Assembly (NCBI RefSeq): GCF_002943525.1
Contig: NZ_CP025394.1
Location: forward strand, 2,170,001-2,234,000
From: Kitasatospora sp. MMS16-BH015
GTDB taxonomy: Bacteria > Actinomycetota > Actinomycetes > Streptomycetales > Streptomycetaceae
Reading direction: 5' to 3'
DNA: 64,000 nt
Shown: in pieces, positions 18,357-28,345 of the stretch
Position numbering within the stretch: the stretch's first letter is position 1
Layout: the number at the start of each line of letters is the position of its first letter
Position numbers and translations under genes: made by a program
Notes under the pieces: model-generated
The model's input: the letters and a program-made list of their open reading frames with translations, nothing else
Databases searched by the model: none
Told to the model about the DNA's origin: nothing

Positions 18357-19691
18357 TCACCGCTCCCTGCGCGCCGGCCGGGGAGCAGGGCGCGCTGTGG
18401 TTCGTCGTCGTGGCAGCACCCGGGCCAGGCGTGTCCTGAACCGGGAGTTCTTGCTCCGCATGGCCAGGGCCGCCTTGGCCCCCGGCGTGCTGCGCGCGAA
18501 GCAGAGCAGCACGCCGACGGCGCACAGGGCCGACAGCATGGCGGACCCGCCGTAGGAGAACAGCGGGAGCGGCACGCCGGCGATGGGGAAGAGCCCCAGC
18601 GCCGACCCCAGGTTGATCATGGCCTGCGCCATGATCCACGTGGTGGCGGCCCCCGCGGCGTACCTGACGAAGGGGTCCTTCGTACCGATGGCCACACGGA
18701 TACCCGCGTAGCCTAGTGCCGCGAAGAGGCCGAGCACGGACAGCGTCCCCACCAGGCCGAGCTCCTCGCCGGTGGCGGCGAAGATGAAGTCGGTGTGCGC
18801 CTCGGGCAGTTGGCCCCACTTCTCGACCCCGGCGCCGAGACCGGATCCGAACAGGCCGCCGGCCGCCAGGGCGTACAGGCCGTGCAGGGCCTGGAAGCAG
18901 TTCAGGTTGGGGTCGGGCTTGGTGACGCCGATGCAGGCCAGCCGGTCCAGGCGGTGCGGCACGGTGATGATCAGGGCCGTGCAGGCCACCACGGCGATGC
19001 CCAGGGTCGCACCGAACAGGCGCAGCGGGGCGCCCACCATCCAGAGCAGGCCGAAGAGCATCGCGACCAGGATCATCGTGGTGCCCATGTCGCCGCCGAA
19101 CATGATCAGCATGAGCAGCAGCAGGGTGCCGGGCACCAGGGGCACCAGCAGGTGCTTCCACTGGTCGAGCAGGCCGGTCTTCTGCTTGCGCGCCAGCAGG
19201 TCGGCGCCCCAGAGCACGAGCGCCAGCTTGGCGAACTCGGAGGGCTGCACCTGGAAGAAGCCCAGGTTGATCCAGTTCCGGTTGCCGTTGACCTCCATGC
19301 CGACGCCCGGGATGGCGACCAGCACGAGCGCGCCGATCACCGCGCAGAGCATGGGGTAGACCAGGGCGCGGAGCAGTTTGAGGGGGGTCCTGGCCAGCAG
19401 CAGGAGCATGGTGCCGCCGAGGACGACGGCGGCGAGCTGTTTGCGGAAGAAGAACGTGATGGGGAGGTGACGCTGCATCACCAGGATCTGGGAGGAGGAG
19501 AAGACCATCACCAGACCGAGGATCACGAGCAGCATGCTCGAACCCAGGATCAGGTAGTAGGGGGCGAGGGGACGGCTCAGCAGGTAGCTGATCCGGTCGC
19601 GGAAGGCCTTGACACGACCGAGGGGGCCTTCCGATTTGAAGACGGTCGTGGTCGCCGAGATGACCCGCAGCTTCGACGGCGGCGTTGCCAC
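18357..19691 (-). CDS. ftsW: SEDS-family peptidoglycan glycosyltransferase FtsW
   Basis: A 444-residue polytopic protein with about ten hydrophobic segments. Signatures include MVFSSSQI (N-terminal), NWINLGFFQVQPSEFAKLAL, GGDMGTTMI, and PLPLFSYGGSAMLSALCAVG near the C-terminus. It polymerises glycan from lipid II together with the class B PBP FtsI. A 45-residue hydrophilic N-terminus and a basic Arg-rich tail are typical of actinobacteria. A 180-nt gap containing a long inverted repeat separates it from murD, so it may have its own transcription start. Confidence 0.96.
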   Translation of the reverse strand: MATPPSKLRVISATTTVFKSEGPLGRVKAFRDRISYLLSRPLAPYYLILGSSMLLVILGLVMVFSSSQILVMQRHLPITFFFRKQLAAVVLGGTMLLLLARTPLKLLRALVYPMLCAVIGALVLVAIPGVGMEVNGNRNWINLGFFQVQPSEFAKLALVLWGADLLARKQKTGLLDQWKHLLVPLVPGTLLLLMLIMFGGDMGTTMILVAMLFGLLWMVGAPLRLFGATLGIAVVACTALIITVPHRLDRLACIGVTKPDPNLNCFQALHGLYALAAGGLFGSGLGAGVEKWGQLPEAHTDFIFAATGEELGLVGTLSVLGLFAALGYAGIRVAIGTKDPFVRYAAGAATTWIMAQAMINLGSALGLFPIAGVPLPLFSYGGSAMLSALCAVGVLLCFARSTPGAKAALAMRSKNSRFRTRLARVLPRRRTTARPAPRPARRER

Positions 19692-19710
19692 TGCGATCCT
19701 CGCTCTCTAC

Positions 19711-19849
19711 TGGGGCGTCATGTTCAGGGGCGCGGGGAACTGCGCGGGGCGGAGGGCACCACCTGCCACTTGCGCACTCACGCCGACTGACCGCCCGCCT
19801 CTCCCGTACCCGCGCAGTTCCCCGCGCCCCTAAAAGAGATCACGCCCCA
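19711..19849. repeat. Long inverted repeat (recurrent streptomycete intergenic palindrome type)
   Basis: Perfect 21-bp arms, 19726-19746 and 19811-19831, with outer arms TGGGGCGT (19711-19718) and ACGCCCCA (19842-19849) nested around them. The core GGGGCGCGGGGAACTGCGC and its complement are familiar as a dispersed intergenic palindrome in streptomycete genomes. Here it sits between ftsW and murD within the dcw cluster, where it could attenuate transcription between the two halves of the operon. Confidence 0.8.
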
Positions 19850-19870
19850 GTCCCTGCGCGCCCGGCGAAG

Positions 19871-21289
19871 CTACTCCCCCAGCGCGGCGACCGATGCAGC
19901 GAACAGGTCACCACGTTCGCCGTAGTTGGTGAACATGTCCATCGAGGCGCAGGCCGGGGCCAGCAGGACGGTGTCACCGGGCTGGGCCTGGGCTGCGGCG
20001 ATCCGGACGATCTCGGCCATCGCTTCGGCGCCAGTCTGGCCGGTCGCCGCTTCGATCACCGGGACATCCGGGGCGTGTCGCGCCAGTGCCTCGCGGATCA
20101 GTCCGCGGTCGGCGCCGATCAGGACGGCCGCCCGCAGGCGGGGGGCCGCGCCGACCACCAGCTCGTCGAAGGTGGCGCCCTTGGCGAGGCCACCGGCGAT
20201 CCAGACCACCGGGTCGTAGGCGGCCAGCGAGGCGGCGGCGGCGTGGGTGTTGGTGGCCTTGGAGTCGTCCACGTAGGTGACGCCCTCGACCACGGCGACC
20301 TGGGCGATCCGGTGGGCGTCCGGGGTGAAGGCGCGCAGGCCGTCCCGGACGGCCTTGGTGTCCACACCGTAGGCGCGGGCCAGGGCGGCGGCGGCCAGGG
20401 CGTTGGTGATGTTGTGCGGGGCGGCCGGCTTGACGTCCTCGACGGCGCCGATCTCGGCGGCGTTCTTCTGGCGGTCCGGCGCGAAGGCGCGGTCGACCAG
20501 GAGGCCGTCCACCACACCGAGGTTCGAGGGGGCGGGGGCGCCGAGGCCGAAGCCGATGGCCCGGCAGCCCTCCTCCACGTCGGCCTCCATCACGAGGGCC
20601 TCGGTGGCCGGGTCGGCCAGGTTGTAGACGCAGGCCACCTGGTTGCCCTGGTAGATCCGGCCCTTGTCGGCGGCGTACGCCTCCATCGAGCCGTGCCAGT
20701 CCAGGTGGTCCGGGGCCAGGTTGAGCACCACGGCCGAGTGCGGGCGCAGGCTGGGCGCCCAGTGCAGCTGGTAGCTGGAGAGCTCCACGGCGAGCACGTC
20801 GTACGGCTCCTCCGCGAGGACGGCATCCAGGACCGACACCCCGACGTTGCCGACGGCGGCCGTGCGCTTGCCCGCCGCCGTCAGGATCGAGGCGAGCATC
20901 TGGACGGTGGTGGTCTTGCCGTTGGTGCCGGTGACGGCCAGCCAGGGGGCCGGCTCGCCGGTGGCGGCCAGCGGCTTGCGCAGCTGCCAGGCCAGCTCCA
21001 CGTCGCCCCAGATCGGGACGCCGGCCGCCTCGGCGGCCAGGAAGAGCGGGCTGGTGGGGGGCCAGCCGGGCGAGGTGACGATCAGTTCGGTGCCCTCGGG
21101 CAGCGTCTCGCCGTCGCCCAGCTGCGCGGCCACGCCGAGCTCGGCCACGCGGGAGCGCAGGGCCGGGCTGTCGCCGCCGTCCACCACGGTGACCTCGGCG
21201 CCGAGCTCGCGCAGCACCCGGGCCGCGCTCACCCCGGAGAGGCCGAGGCCCGCGACGACCACCCGCAGGCCCTTGAACTCCACGGTCAT
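19871..21289 (-). CDS. murD: UDP-N-acetylmuramoylalanine-D-glutamate ligase
   Basis: A 472-residue Mur ligase adding D-Glu to UDP-MurNAc-L-Ala. [17 protein letters not shown] (N-terminal Rossmann-like domain), [14 protein letters not shown] (ATP loop, about 125), [24 protein letters not shown] and the C-terminal [15 protein letters not shown] motifs are present. The start at 21289 forms an ATGA overlap with the mraY stop; reading further upstream in this frame enters mraY and is not coding. Confidence 0.96.
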   Translation of the reverse strand: MTVEFKGLRVVVAGLGLSGVSAARVLRELGAEVTVVDGGDSPALRSRVAELGVAAQLGDGETLPEGTELIVTSPGWPPTSPLFLAAEAAGVPIWGDVELAWQLRKPLAATGEPAPWLAVTGTNGKTTTVQMLASILTAAGKRTAAVGNVGVSVLDAVLAEEPYDVLAVELSSYQLHWAPSLRPHSAVVLNLAPDHLDWHGSMEAYAADKGRIYQGNQVACVYNLADPATEALVMEADVEEGCRAIGFGLGAPAPSNLGVVDGLLVDRAFAPDRQKNAAEIGAVEDVKPAAPHNITNALAAAALARAYGVDTKAVRDGLRAFTPDAHRIAQVAVVEGVTYVDDSKATNTHAAAASLAAYDPVVWIAGGLAKGATFDELVVGAAPRLRAAVLIGADRGLIREALARHAPDVPVIEAATGQTGAEAMAEIVRIAAAQAQPGDTVLLAPACASMDMFTNYGERGDLFAASVAALGE

Positions 21290-22350
21290 CCGGTCACCCA
21301 TCCCGCGTAGAAGAGGCCGAGGCCGACGGCCACGCAGAGGCCCTGGATGATCCAGAACCGGACCACGATCAGCACCTCGCTCCAGCCCTTGAGCTCGAAG
21401 TGGTGCTGGAGCGGGGCCATCTTGAAGACGCGCTTGCCGGTCATCCGGAACGAGCCGACCTGGATGATCACCGAGAGGGTGATGATCACGAAGAGACCGC
21501 CCAGCAGGGCGAGCAGCAGCTCGGTCTGCGAGCAGATCGCCAGGCCGGCCAGCGCGCCGCCGAGGGCGAGCGAGCCGGTGTCGCCCATGAAGATCTTGGC
21601 GGGCGAGGTGTTCCACCAGAGGAAGCCGAAGCAGGAGCCCATCAGGGCGGCGGCCACCACGGCCAGGTCCAGCGGGTCGCGGACGTCGTAGCAGTCGGCG
21701 GTGGCCCGCACCATGTAGGCGCAGCTCTGGCCGTACTGCCAGACGCCGATGAAGACGTAGGCGCCGAAGACCATCACCGAGGCGCCGGTGGCCAGGCCGT
21801 CCAGGCCGTCGGTGAGGTTCACGCCGTTCGACATCGCGGCGATCATGAAGTACGCCCAGATGACGAACAGCACCGGGCCGATCGACCAGCTGAAGTCGCG
21901 CACGAAGGAGAGGTGCGTGGAGGCCGGGGTGATGCCGCGGGCGTCGTGGAACTGCAGGGCGAGCACCGCGAAGGCGAGGCCGACGGCCGACTGGCCGACC
22001 AGCTTGGCCTTGGCCCGCAGGCCGAGCGAGCGCTGCTTGACCACCTTGATGTAGTCGTCCAGGAAGCCGACCAGGCCCAGACCCACCGTCAGGAAGAGCA
22101 CCAGCAGCCCGGAGGCGGTCGGCGACTCGCCGGAGATCGCCTTGGTCGCGCCGTAGGCGATCAGGGTGGCCAGGATGAAGGCGATGCCACCCATGGTGGG
22201 GGTACCGCGCTTGCTCGCGTGGGCCTTGGGGCCGTCGTCACGGATCATCTGGCCGTAGCCGTGCTTGGCCAGCAACCGGATCAGCGCGGGGGTGCCCAGG
22301 AGCGAGAGCACCAGGCCGATCATCCCCGCGATGAGGATCTGCTTCATCAT
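21286..22350 (-). CDS. mraY: Phospho-MurNAc-pentapeptide translocase MraY
   Basis: A 354-residue polytopic enzyme that makes lipid I. Catalytic blocks [40 protein letters not shown] and [12 protein letters not shown] are present, followed by [17 protein letters not shown]. About ten membrane segments are seen. Both ends overlap neighbours by 4 nt (murF stop, murD start), so translation is coupled. Confidence 0.97.
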   Translation of the reverse strand: MMKQILIAGMIGLVLSLLGTPALIRLLAKHGYGQMIRDDGPKAHASKRGTPTMGGIAFILATLIAYGATKAISGESPTASGLLVLFLTVGLGLVGFLDDYIKVVKQRSLGLRAKAKLVGQSAVGLAFAVLALQFHDARGITPASTHLSFVRDFSWSIGPVLFVIWAYFMIAAMSNGVNLTDGLDGLATGASVMVFGAYVFIGVWQYGQSCAYMVRATADCYDVRDPLDLAVVAAALMGSCFGFLWWNTSPAKIFMGDTGSLALGGALAGLAICSQTELLLALLGGLFVIITLSVIIQVGSFRMTGKRVFKMAPLQHHFELKGWSEVLIVVRFWIIQGLCVAVGLGLFYAGWVTG

Positions 22351-23753
22351 CGGACGGCTCCATCATCGGCCAGTAGCGCCTCGGCCACCCGCTCCAAGCC
22401 CACCGAACGGGACGCCTTCACCAGCACCACGTCCCCAGGCTGCAGCTGACCGCGCAGCAGCTCGATCGCCGCGTCCGCGTCGGACACCAGCACCGACTCC
22501 TCACCCCACGAACCTTCGTTCCTCGCGCCCAGTTCCATACAGGCCGCGTCCCGGTCGCCGACCGCCACCAGCTTGGTGACGTCGAGCCGGACCGCGAGGC
22601 GCCCGATGGCGTCGTGCTCGTTGAGGCTGTCCTCACCGAGCTCCCGCATCTCGCCGAGCACCGCCCAGGTGCGGCGGCGCTCCGGGCCGCGGCCGCCCAT
22701 CGACACCAGCGCCCGCAGCGCGGCCCGCATGGACTCCGGGTTCGCGTTGTAGGCGTCGTTGACGACGGTGACACCGTCGGCCCGCTCGACGACCTCCATG
22801 CGCCAGCGGGACAGCGCACCCGCCGCGCCCAGGGCAGCGGCGGTGTCGTCGACGGACATGCCGAGCGCCGCCGCCACCGCTGCGGCGGCGAGGGCGTTCG
22901 AGACGTGGTGCTCACCGTACAGGCGCAGCTGTACCGGTGCGGAACCGGCTGGGGTGACGAGCGTGAACGATGGCCGCCCGGTGGCGTCCAGCCGAACTCC
23001 GGTGGCCCGGATCTCGGCGTCCGGGCTCTCCCCGAACAGCAGGACGCGGGCCTTGGTGCGCTCGGCCATCGCCCGCACCAGCGGGTCGTCGGCGTTGAGC
23101 ACGGCGGTGCCTTCGCTGGTCAGCGCCTCGACCAGCTCGCCCTTGGCCTCGGCGATCTTGGCCTTGGAGCCGAACTCGCCGACGTGCGCGGTGCCGACGT
23201 TGAGCACTAGGCCCACGGTGGGCGGCGCGATGGTGGTCAGGTAGGCGATGTCGCCCTTGTGCCGGGCGCCCATCTCCAGGACGAGGTGGCGGGTGCCGTC
23301 GGTGACCTTGGCCGCCGTCAGCGGGGCGCCGATCTCGTTGTTGAGCGAGCCCTCGGTGAAGACCGTCTCGCCGTGCCGGGCCAGCACCTGGGCGATCAGG
23401 TCCTTGGTGCTGGTCTTGCCGGCCGAGCCGGTCAGGCCGACCACGGCCAGCCCGGGGGCGCGGTCGATCACGGCCCGGCCGAGCTTGGCCAGGGCCGCGA
23501 CCACGTCCTCGACCAGCACGGCGGGCACCCCGACCGGGCGGGTGGCCAGCACCGCGACGGCACCGGCGGCGATCGCCGTCCCGACGAAGTCGTGCCCGTC
23601 CACCCGCTCGCCGACCACGCAGGCGAACAGGCCGCCGGGGCCCATCAGCCGCGAGTCGCGGTCGACCGGGCCGGTGACCAGGGTGGCCGGGTCGGCGGAG
23701 TCCAGCGTGCCGCCGACGGCCTCGGCGATCTCGGCGAGAGTGAGTGCGATCAC
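22347..23753 (-). CDS. murF: UDP-MurNAc-tripeptide:D-Ala-D-Ala ligase
   Basis: A 468-residue Mur ligase adding D-Ala-D-Ala. The ATP loop is [16 protein letters not shown] (about 110), followed by [12 protein letters not shown] and [12 protein letters not shown], and the C-terminal domain includes [17 protein letters not shown]. It starts at a GTG that overlaps the murE stop (GTGA) and ends overlapping mraY. Confidence 0.97.
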   Translation of the reverse strand: MIALTLAEIAEAVGGTLDSADPATLVTGPVDRDSRLMGPGGLFACVVGERVDGHDFVGTAIAAGAVAVLATRPVGVPAVLVEDVVAALAKLGRAVIDRAPGLAVVGLTGSAGKTSTKDLIAQVLARHGETVFTEGSLNNEIGAPLTAAKVTDGTRHLVLEMGARHKGDIAYLTTIAPPTVGLVLNVGTAHVGEFGSKAKIAEAKGELVEALTSEGTAVLNADDPLVRAMAERTKARVLLFGESPDAEIRATGVRLDATGRPSFTLVTPAGSAPVQLRLYGEHHVSNALAAAAVAAALGMSVDDTAAALGAAGALSRWRMEVVERADGVTVVNDAYNANPESMRAALRALVSMGGRGPERRRTWAVLGEMRELGEDSLNEHDAIGRLAVRLDVTKLVAVGDRDAACMELGARNEGSWGEESVLVSDADAAIELLRGQLQPGDVVLVKASRSVGLERVAEALLADDGAVR

Positions 23754-25402
23754 GACTGCTGTGCTCCTCGGCTGGTGTGCGTGGTGTGCGTGATGGCCTC
23801 GCGCAGGACCTCGCGGTCGTCGAACGGCCGGTTCTCGCCCTTGACGTACTGGCCCAGCTCGTGACCCTTGCCGGCGACGAGCACGGTGTCCCCGGCGTGC
23901 GCGCGGGCCACCGCCTGGTGCACGGCCTCGGCCCGGTCCGGCACCACGAGCACCTCGCCGCGCTCGGCCTCGGGCACCTCCACGGCCCCGCCCAGCATCG
24001 CGGCGAGGATCGCCAGCGGGTCCTCCGAGCGGGGGTTGTCGCTGGTCAGCACGGCGGTGTCGGCGAGGCGGGCGGCGATCCCGCCCATCGGTCCGCGCTT
24101 GTACGGGTCTCGGTCGCCGCCGCAGCCGATCACCACGTGCAGCTGACCCTTGGTCACCTCGCGCAGCGATTCGAGCACGGCCTGCAGCGCGTCAGGCTTG
24201 TGCGCGTAGTCGACCACGGCCACGTACGGCTGGCCCGCGTCCACCCGCTCCAGCCGGCCGGGCACGCCCGGGACGGCGGCCACCCCGGCCACCGCCGCGG
24301 CCAGCGGCAGGCCGGCCGTCACCAGCGCGGCGATCGCGCCGAGCGCGTTGGCCACGTTGAACGGGCCGGGCAGCGGCACCGAGGCGTCGGCCTCCGCGCC
24401 GCCGGGGCCGAGCACCCGGAAGGTCGAGCCGACCGGGCCGAGCTGCACGTCCACGGCCCGCCAGTCGGCGGCCTCGTCGCCCTTGGCGGAGAAGGTGGTG
24501 ACCGGGATCGGCGCCTCGGCGGCCAGCCGGCGGCCGTACGCGTCGTCGCGGTTGACCACCCCGAGCCGGGCCTTGTCCGGCTGGAAGAGCTTGGCCTTCG
24601 CGCGGAAGTAGTCCTCCATGTCGGGGTGGAAGTCCAGGTGCTCCGGCGTCAGGTTGTTGAACAGCGCGACGTCGTAGACCACCCCGTCCACTCGGCCGTA
24701 GACCAGGGCGTGGCTGGAGACCTCCATGACCAGCGCGTCGGCGCCGGCCTCGCCCATCACGGCCAGCACGGCGTGCAGGTCGGTGGCCTCGGGGGTGGTG
24801 CGCTCGCTCTTGATCCGCTGCTCGCCGACCCGCATCTCCACGGTGCCGATCACCCCGGGCACCTTGCCCGCGCCGCGCAGCCCGCCCTCGACCAGGTAGG
24901 CAGTGGTGGTCTTGCCGTTGGTGCCCGTGATCCCGATGGTCAGCAGCCGCTCGCTCGGGCGTCCGTAGACCTCGGCCGCCAGGGTGCCCATCGCGGCGCG
25001 CGGGCTCTCCACCAGCAGCACCGGCAGCCCGCTCCCGGCCGCCAGCTCGGCCCCGGCGGCGTCGGTGAGCAGCGCCACCGCCCCGGCCGCGGCGGCCTGG
25101 CCGGCGTAGCTCGCGCCGTGCGCGTTGGCACCGCCGAAGGCGACGTACACGTCGCCGGGGCGCACCGCCCGGGAGTCGTGGGTGATGCCGGTGACCTGGC
25201 CGCCCTCGACGGGGGGCAGGCCGAGGAACCGGGCCACCTCGGTCAGCGGCAGGGCGGCCGCGCCGCTCGGTCGCGGGGGGCTTGCGGAGATTTGATCGGG
25301 TTTCGGCACGGCGGGCAGGCTATCGGCCGAAGGGGCTCCAGGGCCAAACCGGCTGGGGTCGAGCGCGTTCATATCATCACCTTGGGCCGGGTGGTCCCTC
25401 AT
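23750..25402 (-). CDS. murE: UDP-MurNAc-dipeptide:diaminopimelate ligase
   Basis: A 550-residue Mur ligase. The ATP loop is [19 protein letters not shown] (about 165) and the C-terminal DNPRSEDP is the signature associated with diaminopimelate specificity, which fits the LL-DAP wall of this family. The first ATG (25402) shares its A with the ftsI stop (TGATG) and is preceded by GGAAG; a second ATG at 25372 with AAGGTGA is equally possible and would shorten the poorly conserved N-terminus by 10 residues. Confidence 0.96.
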   Translation of the reverse strand: MRDHPAQGDDMNALDPSRFGPGAPSADSLPAVPKPDQISASPPRPSGAAALPLTEVARFLGLPPVEGGQVTGITHDSRAVRPGDVYVAFGGANAHGASYAGQAAAAGAVALLTDAAGAELAAGSGLPVLLVESPRAAMGTLAAEVYGRPSERLLTIGITGTNGKTTTAYLVEGGLRGAGKVPGVIGTVEMRVGEQRIKSERTTPEATDLHAVLAVMGEAGADALVMEVSSHALVYGRVDGVVYDVALFNNLTPEHLDFHPDMEDYFRAKAKLFQPDKARLGVVNRDDAYGRRLAAEAPIPVTTFSAKGDEAADWRAVDVQLGPVGSTFRVLGPGGAEADASVPLPGPFNVANALGAIAALVTAGLPLAAAVAGVAAVPGVPGRLERVDAGQPYVAVVDYAHKPDALQAVLESLREVTKGQLHVVIGCGGDRDPYKRGPMGGIAARLADTAVLTSDNPRSEDPLAILAAMLGGAVEVPEAERGEVLVVPDRAEAVHQAVARAHAGDTVLVAGKGHELGQYVKGENRPFDDREVLREAITHTTHTSRGAQQS

Positions 25403-27627
25403 CAGGGCTTCCAGTCGACGGGCAGATTGGGCGCCTCGCTGCCGCTCGGCGCGACCTGCAAGGACTTCAGCGTGAACTCCATCACCTGCTTGAACACCGG
25501 ACCGCAGAGCTGGCCGCCGAAGTGGCCGTTCACCGGGTCCTGGATCACGCAGGAGACCGTCACCCGGGGGGCGTCGGCCGGCGCGAAGCCGATGAACGAG
25601 GCGGTGTACCCCGAGTACTTGCCGGTCTTCGGGTCCACCCGGTTGGCCGTTCCCGTCTTCCCGGCCACCCGGTAGCCGGGGATCTGCGCCTTGTTGCCGG
25701 TGCCCTGCTCGTCGGTGACGACGGACTCCAACATCTCGGACAGCGTCTTGGCCGTCTCCGGTTTCACCACCCGGGTCTCGGCCCCCGGCGGGCTCGGCAC
25801 GTACCGGCCGTCCGGCCCGGTGGTGCCCGCCAGCAGGCTCGGCGCCACCCGCACCCCGCCGTTGGCGATGGTGGAGAAGACCGAGGTGGCCTGGAGCGCG
25901 TTGACGCTCAGGCCCTGGCCGAACGGGATGGTGTACTGCTGCGAGCCCTTCCAGTCCTCCGGCTTGGCCAGGATGCCCTTGGTCTCGCCGGGGAAGCCGA
26001 TCCCGGTGCTCTGCCCGATCCCGAACCGGTGCAGGTAGTCGCCGAGCACCTGGTTGGACTCCGCCTGGGTCTTGCCCAGGTGCTCGGCCGCCTCAATGGT
26101 GCCGATGTTCGAGGACTTCGCCAGCACCCCCGCGAGCGTCAGGTACCAGGTCTCGTGGTCCACGTCGTCGTGGAAGACCCGGTCCGAGCGCTGCAGGGTG
26201 TTGGGCACCGTCACGTGCGCGTTCCAGTCGGCGGTGCCGGTGTCGAGCACCGCCGCCATGGTCATCAGCTTGGCGGTCGAGCCGGGCTCGTACGCGTCCT
26301 GGACCGCCGCGTTGCCCAGCTGCGCGGAGCTGGCGTGCGCGAGGTCGTTGGGGTTGAAGCCCGGGGAGGTGGCCATCGCCAGGATCTGACCGGTCTTCAC
26401 GTCCTGGACGATCACGTAGCCCTTCTCCGCCCCGGCGTTGGCCACCTGGTCGGTGATGGCCCGCTGCGCGGCCCACTGGATGTCCTGGTCGATGGTCAGC
26501 CGCAGGTCGGTGCCGGGCACCGGCGGCTGGCTCCCGCTCCCGGTCGCCACCGCCCGGCCCCCCACCGAGGCCCCGGCCGCCCGGCCGGCCCGCCCGGCCA
26601 GCTCCTTCTCGTACTGCAGCTCGAGACCGCCCGTGCCGACCCCGTCGGCGTTGGTGAATCCCACCAGGTTGGCCGCCAGCCCGTTCGCCGGGTAGGTCCG
26701 CCGCTTGCTGTCGGTCGGGATGACGCCGACCAGCGGGTTCACGCAGGAGGCGTCCAGGTACTGCCGCCCGCCCTGCTCGGCCGGCTTGCCCAGCAGCAGC
26801 TTCTCGGCGGAGCAGGCCTTGCTCGACGCCTGCTTGCCCAGCTCCGCCTTCAGGTCGGTGATCTGCTTCTTGGTCTCCGGACTCTGCCGGGGCGCGAGCA
26901 TCGTCCACTTGGTCTTCGGCGTGTGCAGGGCCGCCGCCAGCTGCTCCTTGGTCCGCCCCAGGATGGGCGCGAGCAGCGCGGCCGCCTGCTCCGGGCCGTC
27001 CGGCACGTGCAGCTTGTCCGGCGTGTAGAAGGTCGGGTCCCCGGTGATGTCGTACGCGTCCACCGTCTCCGCCAGCACCACCCCGTCCGCGGACGTTATC
27101 GCCCCCCGCGGGGCCGGCAGCGGCATGTCCACGTACTGGTTCGCCACCGCCCCGGCCGCCAGCTGGTCCGAATCCAGCAGCTGCAGCTGCACCAGCCGCC
27201 CGCCGAACACCACCAGCACGAGCGCGAGCGTGAACGTCAGGAACCGCAGCCGCCGCCGCGGATCCGCCAGCCGGATCACCCGCGCCACCGGAGCCGGCCG
27301 CCTGGCGGCGGGCCGCCGCGGGGCGCTGCCACGCCGGGGGTCGGCGGTGCGGCGGGGGTCGGGGCTGCGACGGGGGTCCGTGGTGCGGCGCGGGTCGGCT
27401 CCCCGCCGGGGGTCGCTCGCGCGGCGCGGGTCCACTGCGCGGCGGCCGTCGGCGGAGCCCCGGGCGCCCTCGCCCTGCCGGGGCGCGTCCGCGCGGCGCG
27501 GATCGGCCGCGCGGCGGCCGTCGGCGCCGGGTCGGGGCTCGCCCGTGCGCGGGCGCGGCGGGCGGGGGCCCTCGCCGGGGCGGGGGCGGCGCGGGCCGTT
27601 GCCGCCGGGCTGACGTGGCGTACTCAT
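25402..27627 (-). CDS. ftsI: Class B penicillin-binding protein FtsI (septal transpeptidase)
   Basis: A 741-residue divisome transpeptidase. Residues 1-105 are a basic Arg/Pro-rich cytoplasmic tail with about seven DPRR repeats, followed by one membrane anchor (LTFTLALVLVVFGGRLVQL), the pedestal domain, and the transpeptidase domain with S-x-x-K in EPGSTAKLMT (about 450), S-x-N in AKSSNIGTIE (about 505) and K-T-G in AGKTGTANRV (about 655). It pairs with FtsW. The start at 27627 is preceded by GGAGG. The tail is much longer than in most FtsI proteins. Confidence 0.96.
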   Translation of the reverse strand: MSTPRQPGGNGPRRPRPGEGPRPPRPRTGEPRPGADGRRAADPRRADAPRQGEGARGSADGRRAVDPRRASDPRRGADPRRTTDPRRSPDPRRTADPRRGSAPRRPAARRPAPVARVIRLADPRRRLRFLTFTLALVLVVFGGRLVQLQLLDSDQLAAGAVANQYVDMPLPAPRGAITSADGVVLAETVDAYDITGDPTFYTPDKLHVPDGPEQAAALLAPILGRTKEQLAAALHTPKTKWTMLAPRQSPETKKQITDLKAELGKQASSKACSAEKLLLGKPAEQGGRQYLDASCVNPLVGVIPTDSKRRTYPANGLAANLVGFTNADGVGTGGLELQYEKELAGRAGRAAGASVGGRAVATGSGSQPPVPGTDLRLTIDQDIQWAAQRAITDQVANAGAEKGYVIVQDVKTGQILAMATSPGFNPNDLAHASSAQLGNAAVQDAYEPGSTAKLMTMAAVLDTGTADWNAHVTVPNTLQRSDRVFHDDVDHETWYLTLAGVLAKSSNIGTIEAAEHLGKTQAESNQVLGDYLHRFGIGQSTGIGFPGETKGILAKPEDWKGSQQYTIPFGQGLSVNALQATSVFSTIANGGVRVAPSLLAGTTGPDGRYVPSPPGAETRVVKPETAKTLSEMLESVVTDEQGTGNKAQIPGYRVAGKTGTANRVDPKTGKYSGYTASFIGFAPADAPRVTVSCVIQDPVNGHFGGQLCGPVFKQVMEFTLKSLQVAPSGSEAPNLPVDWKP

Positions 27628-27746
27628 CGCGCCGTACCTCCGCTCGGGCCCGGCCGGCGGCTGTCCGAAGCCGTCCTCATCACACCGACACCGACGCCAA
27701 CGCCCACGCCCAGAGCCGGCCGGGGGCTGTCCGAAGTCGTCCTCAT
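27624..27746 (-). CDS. Overlapping 40-residue small ORF between ftsL and ftsI, made by a tandem duplication
   Basis: An ATG at 27746 overlaps the ftsL stop (ATGA) and the frame ends with a TGA at 27624-27626 that overlaps the ftsI start (ATGA), so the ORF fills the gap exactly. It encodes two copies of MRT(T/A)SDS(P/R)RP separated by a GV repeat, and ends GGTAR like FtsL itself. The DNA shows the cause: 31-bp copies (29/31 identical) start at 27746 and 27680, and GGTACGGCGCGATGAG occurs at both the ftsL end and the ftsI start. It may be translated as a coupling peptide; no function is recognised. Confidence 0.45.
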   Translation of the reverse strand: MRTTSDSPRPALGVGVGVGVGVMRTASDSRRPGPSGGTAR

Positions 27747-28309
27747 CGCGCCGTACCCCCTGTGGTCGCCGGCGGGGCCGTGTTGATCTGGACGCCGGTG
27801 CCGTCCGAGGCCGTCGGGCTCGGGGCGGTGCTCGGCGCTGCAGAAGGTGCCGCCGGGGCCGACGGCGCGGCGGTGGGCTTGCCCCAGAGTTCGTTGCCGG
27901 AGCGGGGGACGGCGGGGTCGTCCTTGGCCTGGCCGGGCTTGCCGAGGACCTTGCCGTCCTCACCGAGGAAGGCGGGGTCGCCGCCGGGGACCATGCCGAG
28001 TTCGCGGGCGCGGCGCTCCAGGGCGTCGGGGGCCGAGCCCTGGTCGATCTGCTTCTGGAGGGTCTGCTGCTGGTCCGTCAGCTCGGTGGTCTGCTTCTGC
28101 AGCCGGGAGAGCTCGAAGGTGCCCTCGTTGAGGGCGGTGTTGAGGGCCAGCAGGCCCAACAGACCGCCGGAGAGCAGGGCGACCACGAGCACCACGAACG
28201 GCACCCGCCCCCGCGCCGGCCGCACCCCGATCCGTACGTTGAGCCGGGCCCGGCCCCCCTGCCCGGGCAGCGCTCCGCGCTCCCGGGTCCTCCCGCCGAC
28301 CACCGGCAC
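27743..28309 (-). CDS. ftsL: Divisome protein FtsL
   Basis: A 188-residue bitopic protein: a basic cytoplasmic N-terminus, one membrane segment (VPFVVLVVALLSGGLLGLLAL), a coiled coil (ALNEGTFELSRLQKQTTELT to LQKQIDQ) and a long Ala/Pro/Ser-rich extracytoplasmic tail. It works with FtsQ/FtsB to activate FtsWI. The GTG at 28309 is chosen because GAGGGAGAAGAGC precedes it; the longer reading would begin with TTG at 28345 without a ribosome binding site. Assignment rests on position between rsmH and ftsI plus topology, since FtsL diverges rapidly. Confidence 0.85.
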   Translation of the reverse strand: MPVVGGRTRERGALPGQGGRARLNVRIGVRPARGRVPFVVLVVALLSGGLLGLLALNTALNEGTFELSRLQKQTTELTDQQQTLQKQIDQGSAPDALERRARELGMVPGGDPAFLGEDGKVLGKPGQAKDDPAVPRSGNELWGKPTAAPSAPAAPSAAPSTAPSPTASDGTGVQINTAPPATTGGTAR

Positions 28310-28345
28310 CGCTCTTCTCCCTCGCCGTTCCGCCCCCGCCGCCAA

